Virus record (IMG/VR): IMGVR_UViG_3300023237_000036
Coordinates: 1 to 37,868 of that record
Length of the DNA stretch: 37,868 bases
DNA from: a virus
Direction: 5' to 3' (one strand)
A program made the translations under genes and the position numbers. The notes beneath the pieces were generated by a model. It was not told the origin of the DNA. It saw only the letters and a list, made by a program, of their open reading frames with translations, and made no database searches. Below, one piece after another: positions 21,690 to 26,956 of this stretch. How positions within the stretch are numbered: the stretch's first letter is position 1; every line of letters starts with the position of its first letter.

Positions 21690-21870
21690 CAGGCTTACAG
21701 TAAGTAAGACCTATGACTTGACCTGTGGGTGTGTATATATTTTCTTCTATGGTGTGTTCTTTTATGTAGTCATTACATTCTTGATAAGTATTAAACTTAT
21801 GTTTAACTGTATGGAAATTACCCATACGATTATCAAAGTCAGTAAATAAAAATAATAATAATTCAATCAT
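21673..21870 (-). CDS. Small phage hypothetical protein, 65 aa
   Basis: N terminus MIELLLFLFTDFDNRM is strongly hydrophobic, then KHKFNTYQECNDYIKEH and TPTGQVIGLTYCKPVDTDK. This resembles a family of short phage proteins with a strand-helix-strand core. No good Shine-Dalgarno sequence is seen; a TATAAT lies 10-15 nt before the ATG, so the mRNA could be nearly leaderless. Confidence 0.65.
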   Translation of the reverse strand: MIELLLFLFTDFDNRMGNFHTVKHKFNTYQECNDYIKEHTIEENIYTPTGQVIGLTYCKPVDTDK

Positions 21871-21913
21871 TGTGTTGCTATGATTATAAGACTAGCCAAC
21901 CAAACACTCACAC

Positions 21914-21946
21914 AAAAAAAAGGGATTGCCCAAATGGACAACCCCC
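21914..21946 (-). terminator. Intrinsic terminator after the 95-aa gene
   Basis: Stem GGGGTTGTCC / GGGCAATCCC with loop ATTT, followed by eight T. Between the 95-aa stop (22023) and this hairpin, an extended -10 (TGCTATACT at about 22010-22018) is also visible. Confidence 0.8.
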
Positions 21947-22022
21947 TTTTGTTTTTGAATACAACTCTTGCTACTACCCATGTGCTTATAAGCCACACAA
22001 GTAATGAGAGTATAGCAGTCAA

Positions 22023-22310
22023 TTAATTACCACTACCTTCTACAAATTGATTAGTGTCAAGAAACTCTTGTTGTTCTTGCAACCTATTTTCATCTAATGG
22101 TTGAGATATATATGTGTGTTTATCCCAATCATCTGTTTGCACATGTAAAAGATAATTAGTTAAAGCATCATTAAGTTTTATTTGAAGTCTTTTTAACTCA
22201 ATGATTTTTTCTTTATCAGGACTTGGATTGTTTTCCTGCCAAGCCATGATGTTTATAGTGCATACCCTTACTTGCCTACGCAATTTAGGTATGCGTTTGT
22301 CATTATCCAT
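22023..22310 (-). CDS. Hypothetical charged protein, 95 aa
   Basis: MDNDKRIPKLRRQVRVCTIN is followed by a long helix (DKEKIIELKRLQIKLNDALT) and an acidic, Gln-rich tail (LQEQQEFLDTNQFVEGSGN). Predicted helical and soluble. AAGGAAAACC precedes the ATG. Promoter 22342-22370 lies 31 nt upstream, and a 10-bp palindrome TGATTAATCA lies near its start point, a possible operator. Confidence 0.7.
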   Translation of the reverse strand: MDNDKRIPKLRRQVRVCTINIMAWQENNPSPDKEKIIELKRLQIKLNDALTNYLLHVQTDDWDKHTYISQPLDENRLQEQQEFLDTNQFVEGSGN

Positions 22311-22341
22311 ATGGTTTTCCTTGTTTGATTAATCAGTTCGT

Positions 22342-22370
22342 AGTATATATTAACTGCTACTCTATGTCAA
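22342..22370 (-). promoter_or_regulatory. Sigma70-type promoter for the 95-aa gene
   Basis: -35 TTGACA (22365-22370), 17-bp spacer, -10 TATACT (22342-22347). The -35 lies in the last codons of the 53-aa frame. Confidence 0.75.
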
Positions 22371-22518
22371 GTAGTTTATCTAACTCGTCTGTTAGCTGTC
22401 TGATTTTTGAAAGGTCTGAGTAGACTTTTTTATCTTCGAGATATTTTATAAGTAGGCTATGCAATAGCTTAGATAACCTAAGGTGTCTTGATTTTAATGC
22501 TAATTTTTTATCTATCAT
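22357..22518 (-). CDS. Small helical protein, 53 aa
   Basis: ATG 22518 to TAG. A Lys/Leu-rich helical peptide (MIDKKLALKSRHLRLSKLLH, ending IRQLTDELDKLLDIE). No ribosome-binding site is visible; the start is preceded by a structured leader with two hairpins. The continuous open frame and its Leu periodicity support coding, but the call is tentative. Confidence 0.5.
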   Translation of the reverse strand: MIDKKLALKSRHLRLSKLLHSLLIKYLEDKKVYSDLSKIRQLTDELDKLLDIE

Positions 22519-22527
22519 AATTTTTTA

Positions 22528-22600
22528 ACGGCTGACATGACCACAAAGTACACATCAGCCGTATTAGTTATAGTGCCATAACTTTGAGAGGGAGTGGCAC
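22528..22600 (-). ncRNA. Two-hairpin leader before the 53-aa gene
   Basis: Hairpins GTGCCA/TGGCAC (22573-22600) and ACGGCTGA/TCAGCCGT (22528-22562) follow each other in the 92-nt gap after the 78-aa gene. Neither is followed by T residues on this strand, so they do not look like terminators. An AGTTAT/ATAACT pairing across the first hairpin gives an alternative fold. Confidence 0.4.
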
Positions 22601-22610
22601 TTGGCTAATT

Positions 22611-22847
22611 TTATTTAACAGTAGGTTGTGAGAAAAAATCTTGAATAGTTTTTTTAAGATTTGCCTCTACCTCATCTGCTGATTTGTTAAGACTTGTTAG
22701 TTTTTCTGCCATACCCTTAATAGTATTCTGAGTATCTTGATGCAGTTCTAAGTTGTCTTTTATTTTCTTCTGCCTTTTCTCCCTATCAAATCGTATAGCT
22801 TTGTTTCGGGATTGCACAAAATCATGTGCGTCTGTTTGTTCTGCCAT
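22611..22847 (-). CDS. Charged helical protein, 78 aa
   Basis: Start set at ATG 22847 (MAEQTDAHDFVQSR) with AAGGAG 6 nt before it; an in-frame TTG upstream coincides with the -35 box and is rejected. The protein is a charged helix (RKQ-rich 18-35), then TQNTIKGMAEKLTSLNKSAD, and a Pro tail (SQPTVK). Probably a coiled coil. Function unknown. Confidence 0.7.
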   Translation of the reverse strand: MAEQTDAHDFVQSRNKAIRFDREKRQKKIKDNLELHQDTQNTIKGMAEKLTSLNKSADEVEANLKKTIQDFFSQPTVK

Positions 22848-22875
22848 TAGTTTCTCCTTTGTTTGATATGTATTC

Positions 22876-22904
22876 ATAATACCATAGTGTATTTGTTGTG
22901 TCAA
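22876..22904 (-). promoter_or_regulatory. Sigma70-type promoter for the 78-aa gene
   Basis: -35 TTGACA (22899-22904), 17-bp spacer, -10 TATTAT (22876-22881), in the normal order terminator-promoter-gene. Confidence 0.8.
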
Positions 22905-22915
22905 ATAGTACCGAC

Positions 22916-22953
22916 AAAAAAAAAGCCCTACCGATATTGCTACCGATAGGGCT
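22916..22953 (-). terminator. Intrinsic terminator with GCAA tetraloop
   Basis: 13-bp stem AGCCCTATCGGTA / TATCGGTAGGGCT capped by GCAA and followed by nine T. It terminates the 23-aa micropeptide transcript. Confidence 0.9.
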
Positions 22954-22976
22954 AGTGCTGTTCACTTTTCATATAC

Positions 22977-23048
22977 CTATATTCCCATTAGACTTATTAA
23001 CATACCTAAACACAGCCACATGACAGCTACATATAAAATGCTTTTCAT
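22977..23048 (-). CDS. Single-TM micropeptide, 23 aa
   Basis: ATG 23048 after a strong GGAAGGAGAGAAT. The peptide is one hydrophobic helix (MKSILYVAVMWLCLG, then MLISLMGI). It has its own promoter (23085-23113) and its own terminator (22916-22953), a complete monocistronic unit, which strongly supports expression despite its size. Confidence 0.65.
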   Translation of the reverse strand: MKSILYVAVMWLCLGMLISLMGI

Positions 23049-23084
23049 ATTCTCTCCTTCCATAATTAAATTAAACATAATCTC

Positions 23085-23113
23085 AGCTTACAGGGTAGTA
23101 TTAGCTGTGTCAA
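23085..23113 (-). promoter_or_regulatory. Promoter for the 23-aa micropeptide
   Basis: -35 TTGACA (23108-23113), 17-bp spacer, weaker -10 TAAGCT (23085-23090). Confidence 0.55.
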
Positions 23114-23123
23114 GTGGAAGGAT

Positions 23124-23162
23124 AAAAAAAAACGAGAAGGCAATTTTAATTTTGCCCCCTCG
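23124..23162 (-). terminator. Intrinsic terminator after the TM-peptide operon
   Basis: Stem CGAGGGGGCAA / TTGCCTTCTCG (one or two wobbles) followed by nine T. It ends the transcript of the 81-, 49- and 27-aa genes. Confidence 0.85.
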
Positions 23163-23186
23163 CAATTTTGTAAGTTAGTATTTTTG

Positions 23187-23270
23187 TTATAAACCTACTG
23201 ATTTACTGAATAGATGTAGCAATAAATAACTTATTGCCATGATTGATATAAATATTAATGCTGTTTTCAT
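23187..23270 (-). CDS. Single-TM micropeptide, 27 aa
   Basis: ATG 23270 overlaps the previous stop (ATGA). The peptide is a hydrophobic helix (MKTALIFISIMAISYLLLHLF) with a short SKSVGL tail. Coupled to the 49-aa gene. Function unknown; a holin-like or membrane-stress role is possible. Confidence 0.6.
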   Translation of the reverse strand: MKTALIFISIMAISYLLLHLFSKSVGL

Positions 23271-23416
23271 TTTGTTTTTAACTTTGGTTTAACTTTATTA
23301 ATGGGCTTGATGTACTTTCTATTTTGCTCATCAATAAAAAGTTGATTAGCTTTCATTAAATAAACACCTATTAAAACAATTAATAAGCAACCAATTATAA
23401 AAGATAATTCAATCAT
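23267..23416 (-). CDS. Single-TM micropeptide with basic tail, 49 aa
   Basis: ATG 23416 overlaps the stop of the 81-aa gene (ATGA, 23413-23416). One N-terminal TM helix (MIELSFIIGCLLIVLIGVYL) is followed by a cytoplasm-type tail rich in Lys and Pro (KYIKPINKVKPKLKTK). Function unknown. Confidence 0.65.
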   Translation of the reverse strand: MIELSFIIGCLLIVLIGVYLMKANQLFIDEQNRKYIKPINKVKPKLKTK

Positions 23417-23658
23417 ATTTTTAAGCCCTCATTTATAGACTTAATCGCCTCATGAATTTTAGGTGTCATTACATTTTTTATATTGTCATTTGTTAAACTT
23501 TTTAAACTACTTTCATTAAAGAGAATTACAGTTGCAACGCTTAACAATTGATTTAATAATTTTTTATCTTCTTTTAAATCAATCACTATTTTTTCAATGC
23601 TTGATAATCTTTTTTCAAGTCTATCATTTATTTTATATTGTAAGTTTTCAACGCTCAT
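23413..23658 (-). CDS. Coiled-coil hypothetical protein, 81 aa
   Basis: A charged coiled coil at the N terminus (MSVENLQYKINDRLEKRLSS), then KLLNQLLSVATVILFNES with a hydrophobic stretch, and a helical C terminus. It is the first gene leftward of the divergent control region and heads an operon with two TM micropeptides. A GAGGT site precedes the ATG. It could be a regulator or a partner of the membrane peptides; not recognisable. Confidence 0.7.
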   Translation of the reverse strand: MSVENLQYKINDRLEKRLSSIEKIVIDLKEDKKLLNQLLSVATVILFNESSLKSLTNDNIKNVMTPKIHEAIKSINEGLKI

Positions 23659-23725
23659 TTTTTTAACCTCGCATTTAAAGATATATATTTTATATATAAA
23701 TATTATATCTAATTAATATATATAT

Positions 23726-23754
23726 ATAATACAACTTATGAGATACTGTGTCAA
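23726..23754 (-). promoter_or_regulatory. Leftward promoter of the divergent control region
   Basis: -35 TTGACA (23749-23754), 17-bp spacer, -10 TATTAT (23726-23731), then a 60-nt leader made almost only of A and T. Confidence 0.8.
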
Positions 23755-23767
23755 ATTTATCACACTA

Positions 23768-23873
23768 TGGTATTAATACCACAATACAATCAAGGGTTGA
23801 TGTTCTTGTAATGTTCTATGCTGTGTCACGTGACACCAGATAATATTAATTACATATATATGTAATATTAATT
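23768..23873. promoter_or_regulatory. Operator-like palindromes between divergent promoters
   Basis: Three perfect palindromes lie between the two promoters: TGGTATTAATACCA (23768-23781), GTGTCACGTGACAC (23823-23836) and the 18-bp ATTACATATATATGTAAT (23849-23866). The last is flanked by two direct copies of AATATTAATT (23842-23851 and 23864-23873), the second touching the -35 of the rightward promoter. This density suggests regulator binding. Confidence 0.55.
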
Positions 23874-23901
23874 TGACGTATGTTATTAAAAATGCGATAA
23901 A
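23873..23901 (+). promoter_or_regulatory. Rightward promoter of the divergent control region
   Basis: -35 TTGACG (23873-23878), 17-bp spacer, -10 GATAAA (23896-23901). The predicted start (about 23908) lies after the most upstream ATG (23907), which supports the downstream start at 23964. Confidence 0.65.
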
Positions 23902-23963
23902 GGGATATGGATATTTTAAAAATAAATATAAATTTATTGGGTATTCATAACAAGGATAATAAA

Positions 23964-24833
23964 ATGACAATACAAACAAAAAAACCAGAAACTGTGGACT
24001 TTTATGCTAGTATCAAAGCTTATAAAGTGTGCGAGGGTGACGTTAAAAACTTATGGAAAGTATCGGAAACTATTGAAAAAACTGGTTTCTTAGCTATTCA
24101 ACCTTTAAGTTTAAAGATTGTTAATTTTTACAACGAAGTTAATTCTCATTGTGAAACTAACAAATTAAAAACAACTGATTATTTTAATTTAACTACAATT
24201 AGAGAAAAGTTGTATAATCTGGTTAACTATCCTAATGAAAAGGACGCTGATGGAAAACCAATTAGAAACTATATTTTTGAAAATTTAGTTTCTCGTGCTG
24301 TTAAATTAGCATTAGTTTTAATTAATACTGACAAAACTAAGGCTATTATCAAAGACAAGTTAGTAGTTGCACAATCTAATATCATTTATCCAAACTTAAA
24401 AGTTTCTGGAAACAATGAAATTAAATACACGCCTAATAATGATGAAAGCCTAATACCTTTGAGTACACGTGGGCTTGAATTGTTATGGAATAAAATAAGC
24501 CCAGTTGTTAAAACTGGAGCCCAAACACCTAACAATGATGAGACTGTATTAAGCAATTTAAAAACAATGAAAAACTTTTTAAATGCTGAGATGCAAACTA
24601 GAAACAAAAAAGCCGATTATCTAGTAAATGACTATGGTACTAGTGAAATAGTTGAGTTGAGAAAGATAGCACAATTCAGCTTAAGATTAGTTGAGCAATA
24701 CGAGAGAGACTTAAAAGACTTTGATAAAAATGGTAGTATGAAAAATGCTAACATTGTAAATATTGAGTCTGTTGAGTTTAAAGTTATAGACCACAATAAG
24801 CAGTCTTTGGTTAGAATTTCTAAGATTGCATAG
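23964..24833 (+). CDS. Rightward early-type protein of unknown function, 289 aa
   Basis: Start at ATG 23964 (MTIQTKKPETVDFYAS) with aaggataat upstream; the frame stays open back to an ATG at 23907. No domain recognised. Charged, mostly helical, with KVSETIEKTGFLAIQPLSLK, GKPIRNYIFENLVSRAVKLALVLI, a Pro/Asn-rich central loop (around YTPNNDESLIP) and a helical tail. No membrane segment. It is the only rightward gene between the early block and the late promoter, with its own promoter, operator-like palindromes and terminator, so it is an isolated, separately controlled unit, as expected of a regulator or an early takeover protein (inference). Confidence 0.75.
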   Translation: MTIQTKKPETVDFYASIKAYKVCEGDVKNLWKVSETIEKTGFLAIQPLSLKIVNFYNEVNSHCETNKLKTTDYFNLTTIREKLYNLVNYPNEKDADGKPIRNYIFENLVSRAVKLALVLINTDKTKAIIKDKLVVAQSNIIYPNLKVSGNNEIKYTPNNDESLIPLSTRGLELLWNKISPVVKTGAQTPNNDETVLSNLKTMKNFLNAEMQTRNKKADYLVNDYGTSEIVELRKIAQFSLRLVEQYERDLKDFDKNGSMKNANIVNIESVEFKVIDHNKQSLVRISKIA

Positions 24834-24852
24834 TTAATACTAGCTAACAACT

Positions 24853-24884
24853 AAGCCCTGACTTAAAACATCAGGGCTTTTTTT
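24853..24884 (+). terminator. Intrinsic terminator of the 289-aa gene
   Basis: Stem AAGCCCTGA / TCAGGGCTT (9 bp, perfect) followed by seven T, 20 nt after the stop codon. Confidence 0.9.
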
Positions 24885-25378
24885 GTATCTGTACTATAAA
24901 TCAAATGAAGCTCTATTTTAGGTATGATTATCATACTACTATGATTTAACTAGGTACTAATTAAATTAACACTAGGTTAACATTGGGTTGTGTATCTTAC
25001 AAAATTTTACACTCCCCCCAACTCTCCCCAAACGAAACCACAAGATATCCCCCAGATAATTTCTAAGTTTTACACGAGGGAATATTTTTAAGGGGGCAGG
25101 CAAGGGCACTAGGGGGGTACTACATATATACATATAGGATCGTACTAAAATCCCCAATTCCCCTGTAAACCACCCTGTGGCTACATACTAGGTTACAATA
25201 TTCTGTAAATCTCCTGGCTATATGCTAGGGTGTTCCCTAGGGGGTATGTATATTTAAGTATATATTATATATAAACCCCCCCGTGTAACCTTAATTACAT
25301 TATACACCCACTTCTACCTTTTGTCAATGATTATTTTTAACAATAATGCTTTAATATAAAAATAATTTAAATTAGTAC
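24885..25378. other. Non-coding region with G/C tracts, candidate origin or packaging site
   Basis: About 490 bp without a credible gene. In a very AT-rich genome it holds many C or G runs of 5-7 (for example at 25013-25019, 25092-25096, 25113-25118, 25276-25282), repeated CTAGG words and two tandem imperfect repeats. It lies just upstream of the late promoter and about 1 kb before the terminase genes, where a pac/cos site or origin would be expected. None can be identified from sequence alone. Confidence 0.45.
25163..25229 (+). repeat. Two tandem imperfect 27-30-bp repeats
   Basis: Copy 1 at 25163-25192 and copy 2 at 25203-25229 share CTGTAAAyC and TGGCTAyATrCTAGG (13 of 15 bases identical in the latter), with a 40-bp period. 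Candidate iterons or terminase-binding sites. Confidence 0.6.
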
Positions 25379-25407
25379 TTGACAAAAGTTATATTTGTGT
25401 GTATACT
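25379..25407 (+). promoter_or_regulatory. Main rightward (late) promoter
   Basis: -35 TTGACA (25379-25384), 17-bp spacer, -10 TATACT (25402-25407). It is followed by a leader of about 130 nt with the inverted repeats GCATG-CATGC (25447-25460) and GGGAA-TTCCC (25495-25513). It is the only promoter found for the whole late operon. Confidence 0.8.
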
Positions 25408-25546
25408 AGAATCAGGTACACTTTAAAAGGACACACAAACACTACAGCATGCACTCATGCACAATCGGTCATCACTAAACTGTACCAATTTATAGGGAAC
25501 ACCTAGGATTCCCATAAGTTTAACAATCAAATAAGGATATAAACAA

Positions 25547-26029
25547 ATGGCTGGAATAAAAATTAAAGATGATGGTAGTATCGTTGCAAACGGTGTTACT
25601 TATAAGAATAAGGCTGCTTATAAAGCAAGGACAAAAGTTAAAAAGACTGGTAGTATCTTCGAAGGAAGACTAGCTAAAGAAAAAAGAGCTGCAAAAGCTT
25701 CAGTTGCACAAGGTAAAAGAAATCAAGCTGCTACATCTAAGATGTATGCTGCAGAAAGCATGTTCAAATCTGCAAAAAGCAGAGATGATGCTAAAGTTAT
25801 GCCAGGAAAGAAAAGATCTTTCAAAGAAGCTTTCGATGCTGCTACTAAAGAAGGTAAATCTAAATTCATGTTAGGTGGTAAAGGCTACTTAACTACTAAA
25901 GGTAAGAGAGAAGATAGATTTGATCCTACTAAAACTAAAGGTGCTGAGAAGAAAGAAAGCATCTTCAGTAAATTCAAATCCTCTAAGACTGGATCTGAGT
26001 TCTTTAAAAAATTAAAAAAGAAAAAATAA
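25547..26029 (+). CDS. Basic hypothetical protein, first late gene, 160 aa
   Basis: Very rich in Lys, Ala and Arg: MAGIKIKDDGSIVANGVTYK at the start, ARTKVKKTGSIFEGRLAKEKRAAK after it and a C terminus ending EFFKKLKKKK. A FMLGGKGYLTTKGKR segment is in the middle. aaggatataaac precedes the ATG. Composition suggests binding to DNA or packing in the virion. First-gene position after the late promoter implies high expression. No family recognised. Confidence 0.75.
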   Translation: MAGIKIKDDGSIVANGVTYKNKAAYKARTKVKKTGSIFEGRLAKEKRAAKASVAQGKRNQAATSKMYAAESMFKSAKSRDDAKVMPGKKRSFKEAFDAATKEGKSKFMLGGKGYLTTKGKREDRFDPTKTKGAEKKESIFSKFKSSKTGSEFFKKLKKKK

Positions 26030-26085
26030 CTTGATACCCACTAAAGCTCTAGAACTTCCTTTCAAGGAAATCATGGAGTTGGTAA

Positions 26086-26517
26086 ATGCAAACAATGGAT
26101 TCTATTACAACAAACACTCAAAAGAAAAGCTTGACGGTCTCACAGGAAAAGTTTCTAGACGCATTATTCGGAGAAGCCCAAGGAAATCCAAGACAGGCAG
26201 GAGAGCTAGCAGGTTACTCAGAACATTCATATCCTAAAGTTCTGCGTAATTTAAAAGACGAGATTGTTAAAAGAGCAGAAAATTATTTAGCCATACATTC
26301 TGCGAAGGCTGCAACTAGAATGGTAAACTTGTTAGACGAAGATGGAACAACTCCACACGCTAGTATCCGAATGGAAGCAGCAAAACAAATATTAGACCGT
26401 ATTGGTATTGTAAAGAAAGATCAATTAGATATCAATATGAATTTAAAGCATGGTATGTTTATATTACCAGCTAAGAATGAACCAGAAGAATCAATCGTAA
26501 CCCCAGTGCAGGATTAA
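26086..26517 (+). CDS. terS: Terminase small subunit, putative, 143 aa
   Basis: The N-terminal half has the small-terminase helix-turn-helix pattern: LTVSQEKFLDALFGEAQGNPRQAGELAGYS followed by SYPKVLRNLKDEIVKRAENYLA. The second half has KAATRMVNLLDEDG and a helix (RMEAAKQILDRIGIVKK) like the oligomerisation part, then an acidic tail. It would recognise the packaging site and hand DNA to the large subunit encoded about 350 bp downstream. GGAG lies 8 nt before the ATG. Confidence 0.75.
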   Translation: MQTMDSITTNTQKKSLTVSQEKFLDALFGEAQGNPRQAGELAGYSEHSYPKVLRNLKDEIVKRAENYLAIHSAKAATRMVNLLDEDGTTPHASIRMEAAKQILDRIGIVKKDQLDINMNLKHGMFILPAKNEPEESIVTPVQD

Positions 26518-26518
26518 T

Positions 26519-26689
26519 ATGACCAAAAATTATTCAAATGCATACCCAGATAAAAAAAAAGTACAGGATCTAACTAGATTTGTACCTGGTGGAAAAATAC
26601 TTAAAGTTGCTAGTGCTAAACAGATAAAAGAAAATAATAGAATATCTGATTTAATATTAAAAGATTTAGAAAAGAAAAAAAAGAATTAA
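26519..26689 (+). CDS. Small basic protein, 56 aa
   Basis: ATG 26519 follows AGGATTAAT at the end of the small terminase gene, 1 nt after its stop. The peptide contains KKVQDLTRFVPGGKILKVAS and ends KDLEKKKKN. It lies between the terminase small subunit and an HTH-like gene. Function unknown; a packaging accessory role is inferred from position. Confidence 0.65.
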   Translation: MTKNYSNAYPDKKKVQDLTRFVPGGKILKVASAKQIKENNRISDLILKDLEKKKKN

Positions 26690-26956
26690 GTGATTAAACG
26701 AAAAGCTAGAACTATTCCTTTTGGATATAAATTAGCAGAAGACACAGATTATATTGAGCCAATACAATTTGAATTAGATGCTTTAGAAGAAGCAAAGAAA
26801 TTTTTAAAAACATGTTCATACCGAGAGGTTGCTATTTGGTTATCAGCAAAAACGAAAAGATACATATCATATGTCGGACTTAGAAAAAGAGTTACCAGAG
26901 ATACCGCTGCCAAAGCCAAAGAAGAAAGTAAAGACCAAAGCCAAGCAGTCGGCTAA
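26690..26956 (+). CDS. HTH-like protein overlapping the large terminase, 88 aa
   Basis: Begins with GTG directly after the previous stop. Sequence RTIPFGYKLAEDTDYIEPIQFELDALEEAKKFL, CSYREVAIWLSAKTKRYISY and VGLRKRV form an N-terminal strand plus helix-turn-helix, as in phage proteins that pair with terminase. Its last 86 nt overlap the large-terminase gene in another frame. The conserved-looking GLRKRV lies inside that overlap, so both frames seem to be used. Confidence 0.7.
   Translation: MIKRKARTIPFGYKLAEDTDYIEPIQFELDALEEAKKFLKTCSYREVAIWLSAKTKRYISYVGLRKRVTRDTAAKAKEESKDQSQAVG

Noticed and set aside
23773-23979. 68-aa hydrophobic - strand frame in the divergent control region
   Set aside because: It runs across palindromes and the rightward promoter, has no start signals, and its Tyr/Ile/Leu-rich composition is what AT-rich non-coding DNA gives by chance.
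24972-25157. 61-aa - strand frame in the non-coding region
   Set aside because: No ribosome-binding site, composition follows the C/G runs, and no resemblance to a protein.
26031-26237. 68-aa TTG-start frame rich in Arg at its end
   Set aside because: It overlaps most of the 5' half of the small terminase gene in another frame, starts with TTG without a ribosome-binding site, and its C terminus looks like a shadow translation.
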